A DNA stretch of 64,000 nucleotides from Pedobacter sp. L105 (lineage in GTDB: Bacteria > Bacteroidota > Bacteroidia > Sphingobacteriales > Sphingobacteriaceae): positions 1,155,080-1,219,079 of the forward strand of contig NZ_LMUP01000004.1 of NCBI RefSeq assembly GCF_009765875.1. The letters are read 5' to 3'. The position numbers and the translations under genes are program-made. The notes below the pieces were generated by a model. It worked only from the letters and a program-made list of their open reading frames with translations, had not been told where the DNA came from and made no database searches. Shown here piece by piece: positions 33,903 through 42,541 of this stretch (position 1 is the first letter of the stretch; each line of letters starts with the position of its first letter).

Positions 33903-35429
33903 ATGAAGAAAGTTTTATTGATGGCAAGCGGGTTGCTCTTCTTGTTTTTAAATGTACAAGCCCAACAAAAAAGCGTAGATAAGGTAATAGCGGTACTTGG
34001 AAGTGATGTAATCCTGCTATCTGAATTGAACCAGCAATATGTGATGTACCTTAACTCAGGTAACCCGGTTGACGAAAAGGTAAAATGTTATATCTTACAG
34101 CAAATGCTGGTTCAGCATCTATTGAAACAACAAGCTGATATTGACTCTGTAATGGTAGACGATAAATCTGTGGATGATGAACTGGACAGAAGGATGCGTT
34201 ACCAGATCCAGCGCGCAGGCGGTCAGGATAAACTCGAAGAATTTCTGAACAAATCTGTGCTACAGTATAAAGATGAATTGAGACCTGATGTAAAAGATCA
34301 GCTTCAAGCCAATAAAATGCAGGGAACAATTACTGAAAAAGTAAGCGTAACACCTGCAGAAGTGCAAAAATATTATGAGTCTTATAAAAAAGACAGCTTA
34401 CCTGATATTCCTGCAGAATATGAAGAAGGAGAAATTGCACTCCAGCCACAACTGACTAAAGAAGAAAAACAGCGTTTTTATGATAAACTGGATGCAATCA
34501 GGCTGCGTGTAAAAAGCGGTGAGGACTTTGGCTTTTTAGCTAAAACCTATTCCGAAGACCCGGGTTCTGCTACAGAAGGCGGAGATTTAGGTTTCTTTGA
34601 CCGTACCCAAATGGCTAAAGAATTTACAGCCTGGGCTTTTAAACTGAAACCAGGTGAACTTTCACCAGTGTTCGAAACAGACTTTGGGTTCCACATCCTC
34701 CAGGTAGTTGAACGAAGAGGAGAACAGGTACATGCACGCCACATTCTAATCCGTCCTCAAACTACGCCGGGAAGTTTAACGCGTACAAAAATGCATGCAG
34801 ACAGTATTTATACCAATATCTTAGATAAAAAGTTAAGTTTCTCTACAGCTGCTTCACTGTATTCAGCTGATAAAGATTCAAAATACAATGGCGGGATGGT
34901 TTTATTCTCGGGGAACTCAGCAAGAACAACGTTTATTCCCGCTGATAAATTAGATCCAAAAGTATTCCTGGTACTGGATACCATGAAAGTTGGAGAAATC
35001 TCTAAGCCGGTTCCTTATACTGCAACTGATGGAAAAGAAGGTTATAAAATTATCCTGTTAAAATCAAAAACCCCGCCGCATAAAGGAAACCTTGATCAGG
35101 ATTATACCAAATTCAAGGAAAAAGCACAGCAGCAAAAGCAGGACCGTGTAATGAGCGAATGGTTTGAGAAAAGAAGAAAGAACACTTACATCAGAATTGA
35201 CGAAGATTATGCCACCTGTCCTGAATTGAAAATATGGACCAAACCTGAGGCTGACAAAGGAATGCCAGGTGTAACCATTGATTCAAAAATACCTGATGTA
35301 TCACAACCTACAAAAACAAAAAAGGCCAAAAAAGTAAAACCGGCAAAAACCATTCCACCGGCAACTACTACAGTTGAGCCATTAACGCCAACAGTACCAC
35401 CAGCAGCACCAGGAGCAACAGGAAATTAA
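33903..35429 (+). CDS. surA: Periplasmic peptidyl-prolyl isomerase SurA-like, two parvulin domains
   Basis: 508 residues with a signal peptide ending VQAQ (residue 21). The chaperone domain covers about 22-165 (VDKVIAVLGSDVILLSELNQQY). The first parvulin domain (about 170-280) has LRVKSGEDFGFLAKTYSEDPGSATEGGDLGFF and VFETDFGFHILQV, a complete parvulin core. The second (about 283-385) starts with HARHILIRPQ but is more diverged. A Lys/Pro/Thr-rich tail of about 60 residues ends the protein. It escorts outer-membrane proteins to the BAM machine. moxR follows by 3 bp. Confidence 0.88.
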   Translation: MKKVLLMASGLLFLFLNVQAQQKSVDKVIAVLGSDVILLSELNQQYVMYLNSGNPVDEKVKCYILQQMLVQHLLKQQADIDSVMVDDKSVDDELDRRMRYQIQRAGGQDKLEEFLNKSVLQYKDELRPDVKDQLQANKMQGTITEKVSVTPAEVQKYYESYKKDSLPDIPAEYEEGEIALQPQLTKEEKQRFYDKLDAIRLRVKSGEDFGFLAKTYSEDPGSATEGGDLGFFDRTQMAKEFTAWAFKLKPGELSPVFETDFGFHILQVVERRGEQVHARHILIRPQTTPGSLTRTKMHADSIYTNILDKKLSFSTAASLYSADKDSKYNGGMVLFSGNSARTTFIPADKLDPKVFLVLDTMKVGEISKPVPYTATDGKEGYKIILLKSKTPPHKGNLDQDYTKFKEKAQQQKQDRVMSEWFEKRRKNTYIRIDEDYATCPELKIWTKPEADKGMPGVTIDSKIPDVSQPTKTKKAKKVKPAKTIPPATTTVEPLTPTVPPAAPGATGN

Positions 35430-35432
35430 AAT

Positions 35433-36395
35433 ATGCAGTATCCTAACGACATAGCGGCAGTTGATGCCCTTCACCAGTCTTATCTTAACATTAAAAAAGA
35501 GATTGGGAAAGTCGTTATTGGACAGGATGAAGCCGTAAAATCAGTATTAATCTCCATTTTCAGTAATGGCCATTGTTTACTGGTTGGTGTTCCCGGACTC
35601 GCTAAAACATTACTTGTTCAAACGATAGCCGATGTGCTGGACCTGAATTTTAACAGGATACAATTTACACCAGACCTGATGCCGGGTGATATTATCGGCG
35701 CAGAAATTTTAGGAGAAGACAGAACGTTTAAGTTTATTAAAGGACCTGTCTTCTCTAATATTGTTCTTGCTGACGAGATCAACAGGACCCCTCCAAAAAC
35801 ACAGGCCGCTTTACTCGAAGCCATGCAGGAGAAAGCGGTTACCGCAGCAGGATTCAGACATACCTTACCTAAACCTTTTTTTGTATTAGCTACTCAGAAC
35901 CCAATTGAACAGGAAGGCACCTATCCTCTTCCAGAGGCTCAGCTTGATCGTTTCATGTTCAATGTGCAGTTAACTTACCCAAGTTTCGCAGAAGAGCTGA
36001 TCATCGTTAAAAACTCTACCGGTGGCGATACAGTAACCCTCAGGAAACTGATCAACGCAGAACAGATTCAGTTTTTTCAACAGCTGATCAGAACCATTCC
36101 TGTAACAGACCATGTTTTAGAATACGCCGTTAAATTAACAGGAAAAACCCGTCCCGGATCTGCGTTGGCAACTGCCGAGATCAACCAGTATGTAAATTGG
36201 GGAGCAGGCCCCAGGGCATCCCAGTTCCTGATCTTAGGGGCTAAATGCCACGCTGCCATATCCGGCAAATACTCACCGGATATTGAAGATGTAAAAGCTG
36301 TAGCAGAGGCTATTCTCCGCCACCGTATCGTAAGAAATTACCGTGCAGAGGCAGAAGGCCTAAGCGTAGAAAAGATCATTCAGAACTTATTGTAA
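35433..36395 (+). CDS. MoxR-family AAA+ ATPase
   Basis: 320 residues. Walker A GVPGLAKT near residue 54, Walker B LADEINRTPPKTQAALLEAMQE near 111-132 and sensor-1 ATQNPIEQEGTYPLPEAQLDRF near 156-177 are all typical. C-terminal AAA lid (about 235-320). MoxR proteins are chaperones for von Willebrand A-domain partners and are usually followed by a DUF58 gene. Here the next gene is on the other strand, so the normal partner genes are absent from this locus. It is 3 bp after surA. Confidence 0.9.
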   Translation: MQYPNDIAAVDALHQSYLNIKKEIGKVVIGQDEAVKSVLISIFSNGHCLLVGVPGLAKTLLVQTIADVLDLNFNRIQFTPDLMPGDIIGAEILGEDRTFKFIKGPVFSNIVLADEINRTPPKTQAALLEAMQEKAVTAAGFRHTLPKPFFVLATQNPIEQEGTYPLPEAQLDRFMFNVQLTYPSFAEELIIVKNSTGGDTVTLRKLINAEQIQFFQQLIRTIPVTDHVLEYAVKLTGKTRPGSALATAEINQYVNWGAGPRASQFLILGAKCHAAISGKYSPDIEDVKAVAEAILRHRIVRNYRAEAEGLSVEKIIQNLL

Positions 36396-36396
36396 T

Positions 36397-37302
36397 CTAT
36401 CGTTTCGATTTGGCTGGTTGCTCAGGAAGTTCCAGCGACTGAAATAAATTAGGATAATCTGTGATGATACCATCAACCCCCAAACCAACCAGGTAATTCA
36501 TTTCTTTCAGGCTGTTTACTGTCCATGGAATAATTTTCACACCTGCAGCATGGCAGCGCTCTACCAATCCTTTACCCACTAAAACCGAATAAGGACTATA
36601 AACAGTTGGATTAAATCCTAAAGCCTGGATATTATTTTCAAAATCTTCCTTTTCATCAATCATCAGGTCGGTTTTCATTTTAGGATACTTCTCATGTACA
36701 TATTGAAGGCACCTCACATCAAACGCCTGAACAATAGTCCTTTTAGCGATCTTTTTTGAATTGATCACACCCATCACCAATTCCGAAAACTCTGCCGGTT
36801 CAGGATGAAATTCCCCATCTCCCTTACGGATGGTTTTTATCTCAATTGCATAATTAGGTTTTGGCAATTTGTGCAGTTTAACATAGGCTTCCACAGAATC
36901 GATCACTTCCGTCAGTAAAGGCTTATGGGCCTTAAACTTCTGCTGACCAGGGAAACGTTTATGAAACTTACTTCCAACATCAAACTGCCTGATCTCTGCA
37001 TAATCCATATGGTACAGGTTATACTTCTTCTCGTCAGCCAGTGGAATATCTTTCCCGGCAGGGGTTAAACTGATCTCATTGTTAAAATAAGGTTCATGGG
37101 AAAGTACTACCAGGTTATCTTTGGAGATCACTACATTCATTCCAATGGTTGTGGCGCCAAGGTCTAGCGCACGCAGCATGCCGGCAACCGTATTTTCGGG
37201 TACCAGCCCTCTCGCTCCCCTATCGCTTTGCTTGTCAAATTGCTGGGCATGCAATTGCAGGTTAAGCAGGATAACCAGTACTAACAACGTATATTTCTTC
37301 AT
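36397..37302 (-). CDS. Glycerophosphodiester phosphodiesterase family protein, probable pseudoenzyme
   Basis: 301 residues with a signal peptide ending LHAQ. The fold is clearly GDPD (ENTVAGMLRALDLGATT, NYAIEIKT, TVNSLKEMNYLVGLGVDGIITDYP), but key active-site positions are replaced. The family HRG motif reads DRG at 27-29 (catalytic His to Asp27) and the metal-binding E-x-D reads GMN at 54-56. The second His (SHEP, His69) and the later Glu in IEIK remain. Each change is a single-base difference from the family codon, and the codons read cleanly in the sequence. It likely binds but does not hydrolyse glycerophosphodiesters. Confidence 0.85.
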   Translation of the reverse strand: MKKYTLLVLVILLNLQLHAQQFDKQSDRGARGLVPENTVAGMLRALDLGATTIGMNVVISKDNLVVLSHEPYFNNEISLTPAGKDIPLADEKKYNLYHMDYAEIRQFDVGSKFHKRFPGQQKFKAHKPLLTEVIDSVEAYVKLHKLPKPNYAIEIKTIRKGDGEFHPEPAEFSELVMGVINSKKIAKRTIVQAFDVRCLQYVHEKYPKMKTDLMIDEKEDFENNIQALGFNPTVYSPYSVLVGKGLVERCHAAGVKIIPWTVNSLKEMNYLVGLGVDGIITDYPNLFQSLELPEQPAKSKR

Positions 37303-37350
37303 GTAAAATTCTTTAAATGATAAAATCTAAAAAGAGGAACAAGATTAGTC

Positions 37351-37396
37351 AAAAAAAAGGGTTTCTTAACCTTTTGTTTAAGAAACCCCTTTTTTT
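37351..37396 (-). terminator. Terminator of the DUF4440-like gene
   Basis: Long stem AAAAAAAGGGTTTCTTAA / TTAAGAAACCCCTTTTTTT (37353-37370 with 37378-37396) around a 7-base loop, with T-rich ends on both strands. Confidence 0.88.
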
Positions 37397-37408
37397 GTTG
37401 TCTGCCGG

Positions 37409-38269
37409 CTATCGTTCTGCAGGCGTATAGATCTGCTGGATTAAATTCCAGTTGTGGTCAGCCTCACGTTCATAAATGAATACATAATTAAAGCTTTCCC
37501 TTAAATCTGTTCTGTAATCTATTGTAGCCACACCATAAGTATAAGCAAGATCACCACCAGAGGCTCTGTCAGCCTGGATAGTCTTAAATGAGATTTTACT
37601 CACCAGGCTATTATAAAATGCAACGATTTTATCTTTACCTATGATCGGTTCATATCCTGGAAAATTCACCCTGGCATTAGGACTCAAAAATCCACCAAAG
37701 GCGCCTACTCCGTAAGACTTCAGCATGGCGTCCATTGTCTTTTCTGTAGTCAGGATAATTTCTCTTTTTGAAGCAATTTGTTTAGGCCCGTCAAGAGGTG
37801 GTTTATAATAATCTGTAGGTTCTTCAAATTTGGTCGTTACCGGGTGTAATGGTTTATTATGGCTATCATTGATATCCAATACCATTTCCCATCTGCCACC
37901 GGCAGAAGTTTTCCAAATGGAAAGATACTGGCCGTAAGCTTTCTCGGTACCGTCAACGGTATAACCTCCTGTGATAAAACCCCAGTCGCCGCTGCGGGAA
38001 ACCCTTCCGAAATCGGGTGTAAAGATGATATTCTTATCGTTAGGCTGTGTAGCATAATATGATTTTACATTCACAGGATTGGGTCTGAAAACGAGTCCCT
38101 TACTGGCACTAAAAGAGGTATAGGCAGATTTAACGCCATTTTTGGCAGCACTTTCCGTAAATTCCTGTTCAGCTTTTAAAAGTGATTTCGTAGTAGCATC
38201 ACTGCGTTGTGCATATGCCCCGAAAGTAAACGATGCAGCGATTACGGTGCAGATAAATTTATTGATCAT
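37409..38269 (-). CDS. Secreted DUF4440/NTF2-like protein
   Basis: 286 residues with a signal peptide ending FGAYAQ (residue 21). Two tandem NTF2-like halves can be seen: residues 25-135 (SLLKAEQEFTESAAKNGVKSAYTSFSASKGLVFRPNP) and 165-285 (LTTEKTMDAMLKSYGVGAFGGFLSPNARVNFPGYEPIIGKDKIVAFYNS). The SnoaL/DUF4440 cone fold binds small molecules. Members in Bacteroidota are common but uncharacterised. It lies 46 bp after cysS on the same strand. Confidence 0.7.
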   Translation of the reverse strand: MINKFICTVIAASFTFGAYAQRSDATTKSLLKAEQEFTESAAKNGVKSAYTSFSASKGLVFRPNPVNVKSYYATQPNDKNIIFTPDFGRVSRSGDWGFITGGYTVDGTEKAYGQYLSIWKTSAGGRWEMVLDINDSHNKPLHPVTTKFEEPTDYYKPPLDGPKQIASKREIILTTEKTMDAMLKSYGVGAFGGFLSPNARVNFPGYEPIIGKDKIVAFYNSLVSKISFKTIQADRASGGDLAYTYGVATIDYRTDLRESFNYVFIYEREADHNWNLIQQIYTPAER

Positions 38270-38315
38270 ATTAAGATTAGTGGTATTAAATATTAGGGTT
38301 GTTTCTAAATTCTTA

Positions 38316-39776
38316 TTATTGTTTATTCCATGTAGTACCTTCTTTGCTATCTTTCAGCTGGATACCCACCTCTTGCAGCCCTATACGAATCTTATCTGAA
38401 GTAGCGTAATCCTTATTCTCCTTTGCACTTTTCCTGATATCGATCACCATATTCAGTACAGCATTTAACTCTGTATTGGAGGTATCCTCATCTTTGAGCC
38501 CGAAGATATCATAGACAAAATCCTGCATCAGCTGTTTTAAGACATCCAGCTCCGTTGCAGAGATCTGCCCTTTTCCATCATATACAGTATTGATGATCCT
38601 GGCAGCTTCAAACAACTCTGCAATAACTACAGGACTGTTAAAATCATCATCCATTGCTTTTAAGCAGTTTAATCTGATCGGTTCGATCTCAAAATCACTT
38701 GTAGCAGCAGGCACGAGTTTTTCCAGCAGGCTTAAAGAGTTCATCAACCTTCTGAAACCCTTTTCAGAAGCATCCAATGCGTCATTTGAAAAATCAAGCG
38801 TACTGCGGTAATGTGCCTGCAGCATAAAAAACTTCACCGTCATCGGGCTATAGCCTTTCTTTAACAGGGGATGTTCCCCGCTAAACAGCTGTAAGGGCAT
38901 AAAACCATTACCGGCCGTTTTAGACATCCTTGCACCATTTACCGTCAGCATATTGGTATGCATCCAGTATTTAGCGGGATGTTTATGATAACAGGCCTCA
39001 GACTGTGCAATCTCATTGGTATGGTGCGTAGCTGCAAGATCCATTCCACCGCCATGGATATCAAACTCCTCACCCAGGTATTTCGCGCTCATAGCAGAGC
39101 ACTCGATATGCCACCCGGGAAAACCAACACCCCATGGCGAAGGCCAGCGCATCAGCGTTTCTGGTTTGGCCTTAATCCATAAAGCAAAATCCAGTCGCCC
39201 GTGTTTTTCATCCTGGCCACCCAGTTCGCGTGTATTGGCCAGCATATCATCCAGGTTGCGGTTGGTCAGTATGGTATAATTGTATGTCTTACTATATTTT
39301 TCTACGTCAAAATAAACCGTGCCACCAGCTTCATAAGCATAACCGTTAGCTACAATCTCTTTGATCATTTCTATCTGTTCGATAATATGGCCGGTTGCTG
39401 TTGGCTCAATGCTTGGCGGCAGGGTATTAAACATTCTCAATACATCATGAAATCCAAGTGTATACTTCTGCACAATCTCCATCGGCTCCAGCTGCTCCAG
39501 CTTCGCCCTTTTGGCAAACTTGTCGTCCCCTTCATCACGATCGCCCTCCAAATGTCCTGCATCCGTAATATTGCGCACATAGCGCACTTTATAACCCAAA
39601 TATTTAAGGTACCTGAATATTAAATCAAATGAAATGAACGTACGGCAGTTACCCAAATGCACATCGCTGTAAACAGTAGGCCCGCAAACATACATTCCAA
39701 CGTGATTGCCATTGAGGGGTTCAAAGTTTTCCTTTTTACGCGTAAGGGTGTTATATAGCTGTAAGCCGTTTTCCAT
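38316..39776 (-). CDS. cysS: Cysteinyl-tRNA synthetase
   Basis: Class I aminoacyl-tRNA synthetase, 486 residues. CGPTVYSDVHLGN near 31-43 contains zinc ligand Cys and the HIGH-type HLGN. Further zinc ligands are in WHIECSAMS near 222-230 and HHTNEIAQSE near 247-256. The KMSKS loop reads RMSKTAGN near 282-289. The C-terminal DALR anticodon-binding domain is present. No unusual features. Confidence 0.97.
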   Translation of the reverse strand: MENGLQLYNTLTRKKENFEPLNGNHVGMYVCGPTVYSDVHLGNCRTFISFDLIFRYLKYLGYKVRYVRNITDAGHLEGDRDEGDDKFAKRAKLEQLEPMEIVQKYTLGFHDVLRMFNTLPPSIEPTATGHIIEQIEMIKEIVANGYAYEAGGTVYFDVEKYSKTYNYTILTNRNLDDMLANTRELGGQDEKHGRLDFALWIKAKPETLMRWPSPWGVGFPGWHIECSAMSAKYLGEEFDIHGGGMDLAATHHTNEIAQSEACYHKHPAKYWMHTNMLTVNGARMSKTAGNGFMPLQLFSGEHPLLKKGYSPMTVKFFMLQAHYRSTLDFSNDALDASEKGFRRLMNSLSLLEKLVPAATSDFEIEPIRLNCLKAMDDDFNSPVVIAELFEAARIINTVYDGKGQISATELDVLKQLMQDFVYDIFGLKDEDTSNTELNAVLNMVIDIRKSAKENKDYATSDKIRIGLQEVGIQLKDSKEGTTWNKQ

Positions 39777-39821
39777 GGGTATGATGATTGTGACTGGTAA
39801 AGGTAGAAAATTGCCGATATA

Positions 39822-40934
39822 TTAATTGATCCTTAAGTCACTTCTTACAGGAAAATGATCAGATAACTTAGCCTCTATAATACGGTGATTAATTATTTTT
39901 ATGGTTTTGGTTGCAGAGATATAATCGATCTGGAAATTTGGAAACTTCCCGTTATAGGTACGTCCAAAACCCGTTCCCTTTTCAACAAAGGAATTGTTCA
40001 GGGATTCAGTCATTTGAGTAACGGCATAAGAAGCTGGCGTATCATTAAAATCCCCTGCAATGATAAATGGAGTAGTACAGGTTTTCATATGCGCTTTCAT
40101 GATATCCACTTGCGCACTCCTTCTCAAAAAAGCAGTCCTTAGCATGCCTGCAATTCTTTTTGTCGGGGTGATTTCAGCTTCCATGGCCTTTACTTTTTCC
40201 AGGTAATTGTAATCCTGTTTATCAAAAGATATAGACTGCATATGAACATTATATACCCGGATCACTTTTTCATTTACCCTCACATCAACAAAGATACCGC
40301 AGTTGCCGCCGTGTTCATTACTGAAAGGTATTACGCCTTTATTCACAATAGGAAATCTTGAATAAATAGCCATCCCATTAGCTACAGAGTTACTTTCTGT
40401 GGTTGGAATAAAATAATTGTCAGGTTTCCTTGTATTTAAGATCTGCTTTAAACTATCGGTTACATCAAAAGAACCTTTGCGCTGAGAAACATATTCCTGG
40501 AAGCAAATGATATCAGGGTTTTCATCCTTCACCAGGTCGAGCATTTGATGTTTGGTGAGTTCGTCATTCCCCGGGTCGTAAGGCCTAAAGCTATGCACGT
40601 TGTAAGTCATCATTCTTACCAGATCTGACGCAGGCTTAGGCCCCTCTCCAGCTTCGCCGCTAAAACTTATGGTGGCAATCAGTGCATGCCAGCCCATACC
40701 GATAATACCGGCAGTGACGATAGCATACAACAGTTTCCCGCGCATAGCCCATATCAGCACCATCCCTGCATTTACCAGCAGCAGAACCGGATAAGCCAGC
40801 CCAAAAAAAGCAATTAAAACATGCTTCCTTGGATCAGTATGTCCGGCAACTATTCCCAGAATCAGTGCAATGGCGGATACAATGCTGATCAGCAGGTAGA
40901 TTTTCTCTAAAAATGTAAGCTCACGTTTCTTCAT
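39822..40934 (-). CDS. Membrane-tethered endonuclease/exonuclease/phosphatase (EEP) family protein
   Basis: 370 residues. Three transmembrane helices occupy about 10-95 (including LLISIVSAIALILGIVAG and ILVTAGIIGMGWHALI regions), followed by an EEP domain from about 105 to 370. Catalytic motifs are MTYNVHSF (108-115), ICFQEY near 145, GDFNDTP near 300 and SDHFPV near 360. Relatives include nucleases and sphingomyelinase-like phospholipases; substrate unknown. Start and stop codons overlap the upstream rhomboid gene by 1 bp, so it belongs to that operon. Confidence 0.8.
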   Translation of the reverse strand: MKKRELTFLEKIYLLISIVSAIALILGIVAGHTDPRKHVLIAFFGLAYPVLLLVNAGMVLIWAMRGKLLYAIVTAGIIGMGWHALIATISFSGEAGEGPKPASDLVRMMTYNVHSFRPYDPGNDELTKHQMLDLVKDENPDIICFQEYVSQRKGSFDVTDSLKQILNTRKPDNYFIPTTESNSVANGMAIYSRFPIVNKGVIPFSNEHGGNCGIFVDVRVNEKVIRVYNVHMQSISFDKQDYNYLEKVKAMEAEITPTKRIAGMLRTAFLRRSAQVDIMKAHMKTCTTPFIIAGDFNDTPASYAVTQMTESLNNSFVEKGTGFGRTYNGKFPNFQIDYISATKTIKIINHRIIEAKLSDHFPVRSDLRIN

Positions 40935-41809
40935 TAATTTTTACTCGCCTTAAACAAGGTTTCCTTTTCCTCTTTACTTAATTTATCATATCCTGCTTTG
41001 GAGATCTTATCTAGGATAGCATCAACTTCCCGCTGATTAACGGTATTCGTTGTATTTTTCCGACCTGTACCTGCTGCTTTTGGCGAATCATTTCTAACTA
41101 CCTTCAGTTTTGGTTTTTTCTTAAACCAGTTGCTCCAGTCATTTCCATTTTGCAATAGTTTAATATAAATAAACCCGAAAAAAGCACCTCCCAGATGGGC
41201 AAAACTTCCGCCTGCATTGGTAGAAGCAATACCTACCAGATCAATGATGATATAGACCAGAACAACATACCTGAGTTTTACACTGCCAATCAACATCAGG
41301 CTGATGGTATAATCTGGCAGTAAGGTAGCACAGGCTACAGCAATGGCCATTACCGAAGCAGAAGAGCCAATAACTGTTGCAGCGTAAACACTTCCGGAAA
41401 AAGCAGGGAAGATATTATAGGCAAGGGCAAAAAATACAGCTCCCATCACACCTCCCAAAAGATATACAAAGTGGAACTGTCTAGGTTTCAGGAACTCTAA
41501 AAAGATCCTTCCCATCCAAAACAGCCACAGCATATTAAAAAGGATATGCAGAATATCTTCGTGAAGAAACTGGTAGGTTAAAACCGTATAAAACCTGATT
41601 GGCAGCTTTGGTATAGCGGCCGGAAAAGCAAAATATTCCCTTACATAATCGATAAAGCGCATGCTCGTATTTCCGGCAAGGAAATAAGTAACGCCAAATA
41701 GGGCAACAGCGACGAAGACCAGGGTATTCATTCCAATATAGAAGAACACAGGATCTCCTGACTTAAAAACTTTGTATTTCAGGTCTTCTAAAAGATTATT
41801 CTTAGTCAT
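40934..41809 (-). CDS. Rhomboid-family intramembrane serine protease (second of a pair)
   Basis: 291 residues, about six transmembrane helices. Rhomboid marks are LHILFNMLWLFWMGR near 85-99, the Ser loop IGSSASVMAIA near 147-157 (the usual GxSG reads GSSAS) and SFAHLGGAFFGF near 208-219 with the catalytic His. A hydrophilic tail of 60 residues follows the last helix. It overlaps the first rhomboid gene by 8 bp. The Ser and His pair is retained, so activity is plausible. Confidence 0.85.
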   Translation of the reverse strand: MTKNNLLEDLKYKVFKSGDPVFFYIGMNTLVFVAVALFGVTYFLAGNTSMRFIDYVREYFAFPAAIPKLPIRFYTVLTYQFLHEDILHILFNMLWLFWMGRIFLEFLKPRQFHFVYLLGGVMGAVFFALAYNIFPAFSGSVYAATVIGSSASVMAIAVACATLLPDYTISLMLIGSVKLRYVVLVYIIIDLVGIASTNAGGSFAHLGGAFFGFIYIKLLQNGNDWSNWFKKKPKLKVVRNDSPKAAGTGRKNTTNTVNQREVDAILDKISKAGYDKLSKEEKETLFKASKN

Positions 41810-42539
41810 AATAGTCGTAAAATGTATTTTTTTCTTTCCAGAACTTAACCAGCAGGAAGCCTAACAATGCACCGCCCAAGTGGGCATAATGTGCTACTGA
41901 ATCTCCCTGGAAGCTGGCCACCCCCAAACTTAACTCTATCAAAATATAGACCGGAATAATGTATTTTGCCTTTACAGGTACCGGAATAAACATAATGTAC
42001 AATTCCGCATTGGGATACAACATCCCAAAGGCCACCAGCAACCCAAATATCGCTCCTGAAGCGCCAATCATTGGCCCCGAGTAGATGCCCAGCAAGGTTT
42101 GACCCTGAGCTGGAGTTAAACCACTTAGATTTAAAGAAGACATTCCTTTGGCAACATCTATAGAAACCGCTCCGGGATTAAAAACAGAACCCGTTATCTG
42201 ATAAACTTCAAAAGCTTGTACGCCCCATTGCAGCGCCAGTGCACCCAAACCAGTGATCAGGTAAAAATAAATAAACCGCTTTTCACCCCACCTGGTTTCT
42301 AAAACAGACCCAAATGAGTAAAGGGCAAACATATTGAATAAAATATGTGTAAAACCGCCATGCATAAACATATAGGTTATCGGCTGCCATACTTTAAACA
42401 ATGGAGAATCAAAGTAAAAAGCCCCCAGGTAAAATCCAAGCTCTATCCCTTTGGATTGAAAAACGTAAGTAGCTGCAAAGAACAGGATATTAATAATCAG
42501 CAGGTTCTTGACTAGCGGGGGTATATGAATATTGTTCAT
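41802..42539 (-). CDS. Rhomboid-family intramembrane serine protease (first of a pair)
   Basis: 245 residues, six transmembrane helices. Canonical motifs are FTHILFNMFALYSFG near 61-75, IGASGAIFGLL near 159-169 with the Ser nucleophile and HYAHLGGALLGF near 218-229 with the catalytic His. It starts 2 bp after the mutL stop and overlaps the second rhomboid gene at its end. Both rhomboids therefore come from one transcript. Confidence 0.9.
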   Translation of the reverse strand: MNNIHIPPLVKNLLIINILFFAATYVFQSKGIELGFYLGAFYFDSPLFKVWQPITYMFMHGGFTHILFNMFALYSFGSVLETRWGEKRFIYFYLITGLGALALQWGVQAFEVYQITGSVFNPGAVSIDVAKGMSSLNLSGLTPAQGQTLLGIYSGPMIGASGAIFGLLVAFGMLYPNAELYIMFIPVPVKAKYIIPVYILIELSLGVASFQGDSVAHYAHLGGALLGFLLVKFWKEKNTFYDYYD

Positions 42540-42541
42540 TA

